A stretch of 64,000 nt of DNA, from the NCBI GenBank assembly GCA_963798435.1, contig CAWCTF010000004.1, positions 1,342,182 through 1,406,181 of the forward strand, given 5' to 3'. This stretch comes from JALHST01 sp963798435. Lineage in GTDB: Bacteria; Bacteroidota; Bacteroidia; Flavobacteriales; Flavobacteriaceae. Made by a program: the position numbers and the translations under genes. Shown piece by piece: positions 44,688 to 53,496 of this stretch. Position 1 is the stretch's first letter; the number at the start of each line of letters is the position of its first letter. Below the pieces are notes generated by a model. The model saw only the letters and a program-made list of their open reading frames with translations, was not told where the DNA came from and searched no databases.

Positions 44688-45785
44688 GTGATAAAATTTT
44701 TAGACCTCCAAAAAATAAATGCGCACTATGCGGCGGAGCTGAAAGAGGTGGCCCACAAGGTCATCGATTCGGGCTGGTATTTAATGGGGAAGGAATTGGA
44801 AGAATTCGAAAAGAATTATGCCTCCTTTTGTTGCTCCAAAAATGCACTAGGGGTGGCCAATGGTCTGGATGCCTTACGACTGATTTTCAAAGCATATATA
44901 GCGTTGGGGGTCATGCAAAAGGGAGATGAGGTTATCGTTCCGGCGAATACCTATATTGCATCTGTTCTAGCCATAACCGATAATGATCTTGTTCCTATTT
45001 TTGTAGAACCCAATGGCAGGACGTTTAATTTAGATTCCTCTAAGATAGAAGCTTCTATCACCAATAAAACCCGAGCTATTCTAACAGTGCATCTGTATGG
45101 TCAGATTTCAATTGATCAATTAATGCTTGACCTATGTAAAAAGTACAATTTGAAGCTTATCGAAGATGGTGCTCAATCGCACGGGGCCAAGTGGCTGGGT
45201 AAGGTATCAGGAGGCATAGGCGATGCTGCTGGCCATAGTTTTTATCCTGGCAAAAATCTGGGTGCTTTGGGCGATGCCGGTGCAGTAACAACCGATGATA
45301 CTGCTTTGTGTACAACAATTAGTGCACTTCGAAATTATGGATCACATAAAAAGTATGAGAATTTGTATCAAGGCTTGAACTCACGACTCGATGAAATTCA
45401 AGCCGCCTTTTTAAATGTAAAACTAAAATACATACAGGATGATATAGTAGGCCGACGAAAGGTGGCCAATTATTATTTGGAAAACATTAAGAACCCTTCG
45501 ATTATACTGCCAGAAGTAGTTACGAATGAAGGCCATGTTTGGCATATATTCGTGATTCGTACTAAGAAAAGGGAAAAATTACAGGAATCCCTTTTGGGGC
45601 ACGGCATACAAACCTTGATCCATTACCCAATTCCTCCTCACAAGCAAAAAGCCTATCAATGTTATAATAGTCTCTCTTTTCCGATTACTGAACAAATACA
45701 TAGAGAAGTATTGAGTTTGCCCATAAGTTCTGTTATGACCGATAACGAGGTTAAACACGTTGTCGAAGTACTAAATGAATATTAA
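44688..45785 (+). CDS. DegT/DnrJ/EryC1/StrS sugar aminotransferase (FdtB/QdtB-like)
   Basis: A 365-residue PLP-dependent enzyme read from GTG 44688 (MIKFLDLQKINAHY), which matches the family N terminus; no ATG fits. Family sites are ANGLDALRLIF, PANTYIASVLAI, EDGAQSHGAKW and the PLP lysine in SFYPGKNLGALGDAGAV near 188, then LRNYGSHKKYENLYQGLNSRLDEIQAAFL. It should aminate the 3-keto-6-deoxy sugar made by the FdtA-type cupins, giving dTDP-Fuc3N or dTDP-Qui3N. Its stop overlaps the flippase start by one base. Confidence 0.9.
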   Translation: MIKFLDLQKINAHYAAELKEVAHKVIDSGWYLMGKELEEFEKNYASFCCSKNALGVANGLDALRLIFKAYIALGVMQKGDEVIVPANTYIASVLAITDNDLVPIFVEPNGRTFNLDSSKIEASITNKTRAILTVHLYGQISIDQLMLDLCKKYNLKLIEDGAQSHGAKWLGKVSGGIGDAAGHSFYPGKNLGALGDAGAVTTDDTALCTTISALRNYGSHKKYENLYQGLNSRLDEIQAAFLNVKLKYIQDDIVGRRKVANYYLENIKNPSIILPEVVTNEGHVWHIFVIRTKKREKLQESLLGHGIQTLIHYPIPPHKQKAYQCYNSLSFPITEQIHREVLSLPISSVMTDNEVKHVVEVLNEY

Positions 45786-47278
45786 TGGCAAAAGACATTA
45801 TAAGTAAAGACCAACAAAGTTACAAGCAGATTATGAAGGCTACCTCCATTTTCGGGGGCGTTCAAGTATTCAATATTATTATTGCAATTATCAGGTCTAA
45901 AATAATTGCCATTTTTTTAGGCCCGACTGGAATTGGAGTCGTAGGTTTATTAACATCGTCCACGGGTTTCATCACTTCCTTAAGCAACTTTGGTTTGGGG
46001 ACAAGTGCAGTTAAGGATATTGCGGCCGCTAACGAAAGTGCAAATAATCTACATATTGCAAAGGTCGTTATCGTATTACGACGTTTGGTTTGGCTTACCG
46101 GACTTTTAGGCACCTTGATCACATTTGTTTTTGCTTCTTGGCTTAGTGAAATTTCATTTGGTAATTCAGAGTTTACGATCGCTTTTAGGTGGCTTTCAAT
46201 AACCCTATTGTTAAACCAACTGACGAGCGGTCAATATGTCTTGTTGCAGGGGTTACGCAAATTAAAATATTTGGCAAAGGCAAATATGTTGGGATTGGCC
46301 ATTGGTCTGGCAATTTCGGTGCCATTGTATTATTACTGGCGTATCGATGGGATTGTACCTGCTATTATTATTACGGCCATTTGTACCTTGGGAATTGTCT
46401 GGTATTTTTCGGGGAAGGTAAAAATCGAAAAAGTAAAAGTGTCATTAAAAGATACCAGAGTACAAGGAAAAGGAATGTTATTGATGGGTTTTATGTTAAG
46501 CTTAAGCGGTTTGATCGAAATGGGGATTGGGTATGTAATACGGATTTTTATTAGCAATACAGGAGGTATTAATGATGTCGGTTTTTTCAATGCAGGTTTT
46601 GCCATCATAACTACGTATGTAGGGCTTGTTTTTACCGCGATGGCCACCGATTATTATCCCCGACTCTCTGGGGTTGCAGCCGATAATAAAAAGGCTACGG
46701 TAATGATCAATCAGCAGGCAGACATTGCAATTTTAATTTTGGCACCCGTTCTCTGCGTGTTTTTAATATTCATAAATTGGATTGTTATATTGCTTTATTC
46801 GGCCGAATTTACACCGGTTGATGACATGATTCATTGGATGGCCTTGGGTATGTTCTTTAAAGCTGCGAGTTGGTCAATTGCATTTGTATTGTTGGCGAAA
46901 GGAGCCTCAAAATTATATTTTTATAATGAATTGATATCACATACCTATATGTTAGGCCTCAACTTGTTAGGATATTACTTTCTAGGTTTGGAAGGTTTAG
47001 GCATCTCTTTTTTAATCGCATACATCCTATATTTCATTCAGCTCCTGGTTTTGGCAGGGCATTTCTATCAATTTAAGTTCAGTGCAGCCTTTTATCGGAT
47101 TTTCGGAGTTCAATTTTTATTGGCAATACTTTGTTTTATACTCATAAAATTTGTGATAATTGCTTGGGCCTATAGTCTTGGGCTACTGTTTATTTTTATA
47201 TCCGCACTCTACTCTTTAAAAGAATTGGATCGGCGTTTAGACTTGAAGGGAATGCTAAATAATTACAGGAATAAATAA
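45785..47278 (+). CDS. Polysaccharide flippase (Wzx, PST/MATE-like)
   Basis: A 497-residue protein with 12 to 14 hydrophobic segments and the Wzx-type N terminus IMKATSIFGGVQVFNIIIAIIRSKIIA region followed by FLGPTGIGVVGLL. It should flip undecaprenyl-linked repeat units across the inner membrane. It overlaps both neighbours by one base, linking the aminotransferase and the GT2 enzyme in one operon. Confidence 0.87.
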   Translation: MAKDIISKDQQSYKQIMKATSIFGGVQVFNIIIAIIRSKIIAIFLGPTGIGVVGLLTSSTGFITSLSNFGLGTSAVKDIAAANESANNLHIAKVVIVLRRLVWLTGLLGTLITFVFASWLSEISFGNSEFTIAFRWLSITLLLNQLTSGQYVLLQGLRKLKYLAKANMLGLAIGLAISVPLYYYWRIDGIVPAIIITAICTLGIVWYFSGKVKIEKVKVSLKDTRVQGKGMLLMGFMLSLSGLIEMGIGYVIRIFISNTGGINDVGFFNAGFAIITTYVGLVFTAMATDYYPRLSGVAADNKKATVMINQQADIAILILAPVLCVFLIFINWIVILLYSAEFTPVDDMIHWMALGMFFKAASWSIAFVLLAKGASKLYFYNELISHTYMLGLNLLGYYFLGLEGLGISFLIAYILYFIQLLVLAGHFYQFKFSAAFYRIFGVQFLLAILCFILIKFVIIAWAYSLGLLFIFISALYSLKELDRRLDLKGMLNNYRNK

Positions 47279-48282
47279 TGGAATTAGTGAAAAAAGAAAA
47301 AGAAATTATAGCAGGTGAAGAACTAATGAAACCATTAGTGTCTGTTATTATTGTGACCTATAATTCAGCGCATTTTGTTTTAGAAACCTTAGAAAGTGCA
47401 AAAGCCCAGACCTATAGCAATATTGAGTTGATTATTACCGACGATTTTTCTTCTGACGGCACAATTGCAATTTGCACGGAATGGTTAGAAAAAAATGGCG
47501 CTCGTTTTGTCAGTACATCCTTAATCGCATCAAAAAAAAATACAGGCATCCCGGGTAATTGTAATCGAGGATTATTTAAGGCCGAAGGTGAGTGGGTAAA
47601 ACTTATCGCAGGAGACGATATTTTATTGGATAACTGTATTGCTGACTTGGTCGATTATTGCCTTCTTCATCCCCCTTGTAAAGTACTATTTGGGCGTACA
47701 TATTTTTTGTATAATGATTATATGACACCGAAACCCCTTGAGAAAATCGCATTGGCCGATGCAGGAAAACAACGGGATATCGTTTACCAAGGTAGACCCG
47801 GGCCAGATTTGCCAGCACCTTCCAGTTTTTTTAATAGAAACACGCTAAAGCAATTAGGGGGCTTTGATACCGAATATGTTCTCTTGGAAGATTTGCCACT
47901 TTGGGCCAAACTGGTCGATAATAATATTCGCTTATATTTTTTAGAAAAATTTGTGACTAAGTACAGAATTCATACTGATAATGTAAGTGGCAATAGAAGT
48001 AAAACGTATATCAATGTGAAGTTGCATAATGATATTAAGAGATATGCCGAAACAGTATTGTTTCCATATTTTAGGAAAAATGGACAGGGTCTAAGATTAT
48101 TACATTTCTATAACTACTTTATAATAACACAACTCATTCTTTTTTTAGGAAACAAGACGAATATTTTTTCAAAAGCTATTTCTTATTTGGTGATTTGGAG
48201 AACCGTGGATACTATAAAGAAGAAAATACGAGAATTATCAGAGCGAAAAATAAAAAATGAACATCGAATTAATAACCTATAA
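47278..48282 (+). CDS. Glycosyltransferase family 2
   Basis: A 334-residue GT-A fold transferase: VSVIIVTYNSAHFVLETLESAKAQ near 20, IITDDFSSDGTI near 50, KLIAGDDILLDNCI near 110 with the metal-binding Asp pair, and FDTEYVLLEDLPLWAKLVDN near 200. It is likely to add one sugar to the lipid-linked repeat. ATG 47326 (MKPLVSVII) is an alternative start; the longer form overlaps the flippase by one base. Confidence 0.87.
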   Translation: MELVKKEKEIIAGEELMKPLVSVIIVTYNSAHFVLETLESAKAQTYSNIELIITDDFSSDGTIAICTEWLEKNGARFVSTSLIASKKNTGIPGNCNRGLFKAEGEWVKLIAGDDILLDNCIADLVDYCLLHPPCKVLFGRTYFLYNDYMTPKPLEKIALADAGKQRDIVYQGRPGPDLPAPSSFFNRNTLKQLGGFDTEYVLLEDLPLWAKLVDNNIRLYFLEKFVTKYRIHTDNVSGNRSKTYINVKLHNDIKRYAETVLFPYFRKNGQGLRLLHFYNYFIITQLILFLGNKTNIFSKAISYLVIWRTVDTIKKKIRELSERKIKNEHRINNL

Positions 48283-48335
48283 TTCTGATTGTGGTAGGCC
48301 GATGAAGTATTCGAATGACTTCAATTAAATATTAA

Positions 48336-49532
48336 ATGAAAAGAATAAAAATCGCTTGTTTTTATGGAGCTATATTCCTTTTATTCTATTTCGAACCGGT
48401 TGAAATAGGCCCAATCACCTTTTCGCAGTTATGGAAGATACCCTTATTTGTATTCCTATTTTGGCAGGTTCTTGTCATACGGAGAAAACACAAACGGGCA
48501 TTTATAAAATGGTCTTACGCCCGAGCCACAAAAAATTTGATTATTGGAAGACTTAAAGCCAATATTTTTCCCGGTATTACCGATTTCATTCGGTATATGA
48601 TGTTCCCGTTGATGTTTGAATACGCCAGTTTTAAAATCAAGAGCTTACAAAAGCTTGATATATTGTTATTGGGGCTTGCACAGTTTTTTATTATTTCGGG
48701 ACTCCCTTTTATTTTGGGAATACTGAAAACCAAAGGGAGAAAGATTTTCGAATTGGAAGATATAAGTAGCTACACCGGTATCTTTCAGGTACCACATAGT
48801 GCTTCAATCGTTACAGCGATATCGGTCTTGATTATTTTGGCTTTTTTAAAGGCAAAGTCGAAGGTTATTCGTTTTCGTTGGGTTAATTACTTTTTAGTAA
48901 TATTCGGGATATACCTTTTGTTTCTTAGCTATGTGCGCACTGGTTACGTGATGTTCGCCTTAGGGCTTATCATTCTTTTTATGCCGCAAAGACTTACCAT
49001 CAAGCAAATTGTTGTGAGCGTATTGGCGGTATCTCTTTTATTGGCAGGATTTTTCTATTTGTTGGAAACAAATGAATTTTTTTATAATCGAATTTTTGAT
49101 ATTCGAAATGGTCGTGAAACGGCAGCTGGATCCGGGCGGTTGATTCTTTGGAAGTCCACATGGGATCTTTGGTACAGTGGCGATGGCTTTGATATGTTTT
49201 TTGGCTCAGGATACGAAGCTGTGGTCAATCATAATTTTATGACCACAGGCCAGCGGGTTTATGCCCACAATGAAATTTTTACCCAGTTGGGTCAAAACGG
49301 ATTAGTCGGGGTCGCATTTTTTATAGGGTACCTTATATCACTATTTAAGTTTATATGGGATCGTCGCAAGAGGGCGACTTTTAGGTTGGCACTGGCAGTA
49401 TATGCACTCTATATTTCACTCATGATGACCCAGGGGGGCATGTGGTTTCAGCTGGATATATTTATGGCCCTGGTATTCGTAAAATTAGAGTACGAACAAA
49501 TCATGTATAAAAATAGTAGGAAGATTCTCTAA
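48336..49532 (+). CDS. O-antigen polymerase/ligase-like membrane protein (Wzy type)
   Basis: A 398-residue protein with about ten hydrophobic segments and a long periplasmic loop. FLSYVRTGYVMFALGLIILF near 195 and GSGRLILWKSTWDLWYSGDGFDMFFGSGYE near 265-295, followed by YAHNEIFTQLGQNGLVGVAFFIGYL, are typical of the Wzy/WaaL superfamily. It should polymerise the repeat units flipped by Wzx or join them to an acceptor. Sequence divergence in this family is high, so polymerase versus ligase is not resolved. Confidence 0.83.
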   Translation: MKRIKIACFYGAIFLLFYFEPVEIGPITFSQLWKIPLFVFLFWQVLVIRRKHKRAFIKWSYARATKNLIIGRLKANIFPGITDFIRYMMFPLMFEYASFKIKSLQKLDILLLGLAQFFIISGLPFILGILKTKGRKIFELEDISSYTGIFQVPHSASIVTAISVLIILAFLKAKSKVIRFRWVNYFLVIFGIYLLFLSYVRTGYVMFALGLIILFMPQRLTIKQIVVSVLAVSLLLAGFFYLLETNEFFYNRIFDIRNGRETAAGSGRLILWKSTWDLWYSGDGFDMFFGSGYEAVVNHNFMTTGQRVYAHNEIFTQLGQNGLVGVAFFIGYLISLFKFIWDRRKRATFRLALAVYALYISLMMTQGGMWFQLDIFMALVFVKLEYEQIMYKNSRKIL

Positions 49533-49541
49533 ATAAATTGA

Positions 49542-49860
49542 TTGAAAATAGCGGTTAAATTGAAGAAGGAAGCAAGACATAAATTTTTAATTATCATTAC
49601 CGACCAGAATGTGCAAAATCGTCAGGGAGGGGTATATAATTTTTACATGAATTTAAAGCCCTTATTAAAAGTAAACCACGAGTATCATTCCTTGAATAAT
49701 GATGGCATTCCTATAAACAACAAAATAGCGACCACCTTAATACACTTTGTTAGATTGTATTCAAAATTAAAAACGGGAAATTATGACTGTTTGGTTTTAA
49801 ATACCTCTTTAAATATTAATGCAGTTTTGAGGGATAGTATTTTTGCGGTGATAGCCAATT
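49542..49860 (+). CDS. N-terminal fragment of a glycosyltransferase, cut at a sequence junction
   Basis: The frame reads from TTG 49542 (KIAVKLKKEARHKFLIIITD) with QGGVYNFYMNLKPLL and GNYDCLVLNTSLNINAVLRDSIFAVIA. This is the start of a GT4-like (GT-B) glycosyltransferase, in which an N-terminal GG(V) loop is usual. About 106 residues are present. After FAVIANS the text becomes GC-rich and unrelated, so the remaining ~250 residues are missing. It is the last gene of the flavobacterial block. Confidence 0.65.
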
Positions 49861-49868
49861 CGAGGATC
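49855..49868. other. Junction 1: flavobacterial to alphaproteobacterial-like sequence
   Basis: Within a few bases the sequence passes from AT-rich flavobacterial coding DNA to very GC-rich DNA. The rightward glycosyltransferase frame is cut here. On the far side, a different frame (base 49862 onward) reads as the end of an unrelated protein. No inverted repeats, target duplication, tRNA or integrase accompany the change. Confidence 0.85.
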
Positions 49869-49930
49869 GCGCGCTTGCAGCGTTCAGCGATGCCTGGCCG
49901 ATCGGGCGCTGGCTGCTCAACTGGGTCTGA
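49862..49930 (+). CDS. C-terminal fragment of an unidentified GC-rich-genome protein
   Basis: Starting at the junction, this frame reads EDRALAAFSDAWPIGRWLLN and stops at 49930. The amphipathic, well-mixed composition looks like a genuine protein end from an alphaproteobacterium. I do not recognise the family. It is cut on its 5' side by the junction. Confidence 0.35.
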   Translation, partial: EDRALAAFSDAWPIGRWLLNWV

Positions 49931-50369
49931 CGCCGCCCCGCGGCCCGGCGTGGTCCGGATCAACCAGCGGCCGGTGCAAATGACGCCAGTCGACGTGGCC
50001 TCCGAGCGGCGATGCTGGACGTCTGCACGATAATGAAGTCCGAGATCGTACGGGTCATGCAGACCCGGCGCACGTTCGAAACCGCGACGCTCCGTGAGCC
50101 AAGGCGGTGATCGGCGGGCTCGACGCGCGGCCGGAGCGCCTGTCCCCGGATGAAGACCCATCCCGCGGTCGGCTTCGCGCATTTCACCAGGCTCGGGCGC
50201 GAGCGCGGCTGACCGCGCGCCCGCTTGCTCCGTGGCTGGTGCGAAACGCGCCGGCCGACGGAGTCGTACCGCGCCCTCGGGACGGCGGCTGCCGGTCCCG
50301 TCAGCCGGCCTTGCGCTGGCGGCGCGAAATCGCTGGCTCCGGCGCCGGCTGGCGGCGGCGGCCCGCGGC
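49931..50369. other. GC-rich stretch with no confident gene
   Basis: Long frames exist here on both strands, but their Arg/Ala/Pro-rich translations look like shadows. The only plausible small frame is + 50012-50110 (MLDVCTIMKSEIVRVMQTRR and following, 32 residues), which I would not annotate. The region lies between the truncated gene and the 3' end of the chemoreceptor gene. Indels may hide a real gene. Confidence 0.4.
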
Positions 50370-52808
50370 TCAGGCGACCCGGCGGGCGGGTTCGTTTCCC
50401 TTGGCGACGCCACGGTCGGTCCCGGTGTCGGCCAGCCGGAACCGTTGCATCTCGGCGTCCATTGCCTCGGCGCCGCGGGTCAGCGCCAGGCTGGCGGCGG
50501 TGGTCTCTTCGAAGGCGGCGGCGTTTTCCTGCGTCACCCGGTCAAGCTGCCGCATCGCGACGGTGATCTCCTGCAGCCTCGTTGCCTGTTCCTCGGCCGA
50601 CCCGGCAATGGCGCCGACCGGGGCTGCCAGCGCCTCGATCGACTTGAAGATCGACTCCAGCGCCTCGCCGGCACGCCGGACCAGCCCGACGCCGCGCTCG
50701 ACGTGTTCGCCCGAGGCCGCGATCAGGGTGCCGATCTCGCGCGCCGCGGCGCTGGAGCGCTGCGCCAGCGCCCGCACCTCGGCCGCGACGACCGCGAATC
50801 CGCGCCCCGCGTCACCGGCGCGCGCCGCCTCGACGCCGGCGTTCAGCGCCAGCAGGTTGGTCTGGAAGGTGATGTCGTCGATCACTCCGACGATCCGCGA
50901 GATCTGGTCCGACGATCCCTCGATCTCGCCCATCGCCACCACCGCGTCCTGGATCACGCCGCTGGACGATGCCGCGGTGCCGCGGGCATCGTGCACGAAG
51001 CCGTCGGCCTGGCGCGCGCCGTCGGCGGTGGCGCGCACCATCTCGGCGATCTGCGCGACCGCGGCGGCGGTCTGCTCCAGCGTGGCGGCCTGGGTCTCGG
51101 TCCGGCGGGACAGGTTCTCGGCGGCGCCAGAAATGCCGGCGGCCTCCCCGGCGATCGACCCGGACAGCTCCAGCAGCCCGTCGATGGTGTCGTGCAGCCG
51201 CTCGACGGCGCCGTTGAAGTCGCCGCGCAGGCTTTCGTAGGCTGGCGGGAAACCCTCGGCGATGCCGCAGGCAAGGTCGCCCTGCGACAGCCGCGACAGG
51301 CCGACGCGCAGCGCCTCGACCACCTGAGCCTGCTCGGTTTCCAGTTCGATTCGCCGTCCCTCGGCGGTGGCGACCGCGGCCTGTGCCACGGTCACGTCGA
51401 CGGCGATCAGCACGAAGCCGGTCACCGCGCCGTTGGCGCCGCGCACCGGCGTCAGGCTGCCGTCCAAGAGCGCCGTCCCGGTCGCGGCCGCCAGCCGGAA
51501 CCGTCCGGCCAGCGCGGTGTCGGCCCGCAGCGCGTCGAGATCCAGCGCTGCGCCGCCCTCGCCCGAGATCAGCTGCTGCAACGGCCGGCCGACCAGCGCC
51601 GGTCCTGCGGCGCCGGCACTGTCGGCGAAGCCCGCGTTGGCGGTGGTCAGCCGGGCGTCGCTGCCGAATTCGGCGCGGACCTGGGTCCCGTCCAGCGCCG
51701 CAAGAATGGTTGCGGTGCGCATCATCTCGGTCACGTCCTGCCATTCGACGACCAGCCCGGCCAGGCTGCCGTCGGCGTTGCGCACGGCGTTGCTGCGCAG
51801 TGACAGATGGACTTCGCCGAGCTTCACCTCGGCTTCGGCAGGCAGCCGGTCGGCGTCCGTCAACCGGTCGCGCGCCGGCTTCGGCAACGACCGGAACAGG
51901 TCAAAGTCGGCCCCGGTCAGCGCATCGGCCGCGCGTCCCTTCGGCAGCGCCGCGGCATGCGTCGCGACCAGCGCCGCCAGCGCCGGGTTGACGTGCAGCA
52001 CCCGATGCCCGGCGTCGGTCATCATCATCGCCGCGGACGAGCCCTTGAACCCGGCACCCATCATCACCGCCTCGCGGGTCGCCGTCGCGGCGTCGGCCAG
52101 CGAGCCGCGCAAACTGTCCAGCGACCGCCCCAGCCGCCCGATCTCGTCGTGGCCGCGTACCGCCACCGGGGTCTGGTATGCGCCCCCGGCGATCGCCGTC
52201 ATCGTCGTGCCCAGCCGCGACAGCGGCCGGTTCACGATCAGCGCGATCGCCGCCATCGACGCCGACAGGGCGATCAGGAAGATCGCTCCGGCGGCCAGCA
52301 TCGCGCGGTTGCGGTCGTGCGCCGCCTGCGCGTTGACCTGCGCTGCGCTCCACACCATCGCCACCGCGCCGATCGGCGCGGCGTCATGGTCGGTCCGCAC
52401 CGGCACCGCGACGGCAAAGCCGTCGCGCGCCACCGCAACCTCCGCGGTGTCGAGGGTCTGCGCCGCCAGTGCCGCAAGATCGCCGTCGAGGGCACCCTGC
52501 TGCAGAAGCACTGTGCCCTCGCGGTTCACGGCGACCACGCCCAGCGCCGCGCCCTTGGCCGAGCCCAGCGCCCGCTCGAACAACGCCGCCAGCGGCTCGG
52601 TCTTGCCGAACTTGATTGCGCCATAGGCCTCGTCCGCAACAAATCCGGTGACCTCGCCGGCGCGGGTGCGCACGCCGTCTTCGGCGATCCGTACCGCCGA
52701 TCGCAGCGACATCACCAGCAGGGCGGCGGCGACCGAGGCGGTGCTGACCGCCAGCAGGATCGCACATTTGACGAACAGCGATGCCGTCAGGGACCGGAGT
52801 TTCTGCAT
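50370..52808 (-). CDS. Methyl-accepting chemotaxis protein
   Basis: An 812-residue transmembrane chemoreceptor read from ATG 52808 (MQKLRSLTASLFVKC), which places the first membrane helix at residues ~10-32. A periplasmic sensor region follows, then a second helix near 205-228 and a HAMP domain (RPLSRLGTTMTAI, HDEIGRLGRSLDSLRG). There are one or two PAS-like cytoplasmic segments. The signalling domain has the hairpin tip FQTNLLALNAGVEAARAGDAG and AAEVRALAQRSSAAAREI. It relays ligand binding to CheA/CheW. The frame is intact over 2.4 kb, unlike its neighbours. It is 50 bases downstream of a secreted Cache protein that may bind its ligand. Confidence 0.93.
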   Translation of the reverse strand: MQKLRSLTASLFVKCAILLAVSTASVAAALLVMSLRSAVRIAEDGVRTRAGEVTGFVADEAYGAIKFGKTEPLAALFERALGSAKGAALGVVAVNREGTVLLQQGALDGDLAALAAQTLDTAEVAVARDGFAVAVPVRTDHDAAPIGAVAMVWSAAQVNAQAAHDRNRAMLAAGAIFLIALSASMAAIALIVNRPLSRLGTTMTAIAGGAYQTPVAVRGHDEIGRLGRSLDSLRGSLADAATATREAVMMGAGFKGSSAAMMMTDAGHRVLHVNPALAALVATHAAALPKGRAADALTGADFDLFRSLPKPARDRLTDADRLPAEAEVKLGEVHLSLRSNAVRNADGSLAGLVVEWQDVTEMMRTATILAALDGTQVRAEFGSDARLTTANAGFADSAGAAGPALVGRPLQQLISGEGGAALDLDALRADTALAGRFRLAAATGTALLDGSLTPVRGANGAVTGFVLIAVDVTVAQAAVATAEGRRIELETEQAQVVEALRVGLSRLSQGDLACGIAEGFPPAYESLRGDFNGAVERLHDTIDGLLELSGSIAGEAAGISGAAENLSRRTETQAATLEQTAAAVAQIAEMVRATADGARQADGFVHDARGTAASSSGVIQDAVVAMGEIEGSSDQISRIVGVIDDITFQTNLLALNAGVEAARAGDAGRGFAVVAAEVRALAQRSSAAAREIGTLIAASGEHVERGVGLVRRAGEALESIFKSIEALAAPVGAIAGSAEEQATRLQEITVAMRQLDRVTQENAAAFEETTAASLALTRGAEAMDAEMQRFRLADTGTDRGVAKGNEPARRVA

Positions 52809-52858
52809 CAGGGTGGCCTTTCGAATTGGCGGGCCGCCGTGCGGGTGGCGGCGCCGGC

Positions 52859-53425
52859 TCACAGAGCGTCGGCGTTCAGCCCGACGGTCAGCGCGCCGAC
52901 CACCTCGCCGCTGGCGGCATCGACGAGCGGGATCGACACCTGGCCCTGATAGGTCTGGCTGAATTCGTCGAACTCGACTTCGCCCATGTGCACCGCGGCG
53001 GCGCCCTTGGGATAGGTCTCGGACCACTTCGCCTCGTCGCCCTGCCAGTAGTCCGAGGTGACCGCGCTGGCCGCGACCAGCAGCCCGCGGTCATCCATGA
53101 TGAACGCCTCGGTGATCGCGCCGCCGGCAACTTCGACCTGGTGGCGCAGGAAGTCGGCGGCGGGATTGTTCAGGATCGGGGTGATCGTCGGCGTCGCGGC
53201 GGTGCCGACCTCGGCCCGCCAGGCGAGGTCCATGGTGTCGATGTCGGACTGCGACAGGCCCGCGGTCACGGCGTTGCGGGCGCGGGTGGCGGCGATCAGC
53301 ACCGGGTCGGCCGCCCAGCCGCGGATCGAATTGTCGAGGTAGGCCTGCATCGCGGTCGAATAATCGTCGGCCAGCGCCGGCGCGGCCGCGACAACCAGGG
53401 CCAGGGCGGCGAGGGTTCTGTTCAT
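52859..53425 (-). CDS. Secreted single-Cache (PDC-like) sensor protein
   Basis: A 188-residue protein with a clean Sec signal peptide (LAALALVVAAAPALA) and no membrane anchor. The mature part resembles Cache/PDC sensor domains: AGGAITEAFIMDDRGLLVAASAVTSDYWQGDEAKW, then FDEFSQTYQGQVSIPLVD and SGEVVGALTVGLNADAL. It is probably a periplasmic ligand-binding partner of the chemoreceptor encoded just downstream, inferred from adjacency. Cache domains usually sit inside the receptor, so a free secreted one is worth noting. Confidence 0.78.
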   Translation of the reverse strand: MNRTLAALALVVAAAPALADDYSTAMQAYLDNSIRGWAADPVLIAATRARNAVTAGLSQSDIDTMDLAWRAEVGTAATPTITPILNNPAADFLRHQVEVAGGAITEAFIMDDRGLLVAASAVTSDYWQGDEAKWSETYPKGAAAVHMGEVEFDEFSQTYQGQVSIPLVDAASGEVVGALTVGLNADAL

Positions 53426-53496
53426 CGGGTGTCTCCTGGGGATGGGTGGTGGTTCCGCCTCATACCTCAGGACCGGTTAATCGGGGCTGAAGGCGC

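Noticed and set aside
49960..50187. Minus-strand 75-residue frame and plus-strand 32-residue frame upstream of the chemoreceptor stop
   Set aside because: Neither has recognisable motifs or a ribosome site. Both lie close to a junction in an error-rich block.
50107..52949. Long rightward reading frames opposite the chemoreceptor gene (for example 50232-51803 and 51807-52949)
   Set aside because: They are complements of a clearly coding minus strand. Their Arg/Ala/His-rich translations have no motifs, and such antisense frames are routine at very high GC.
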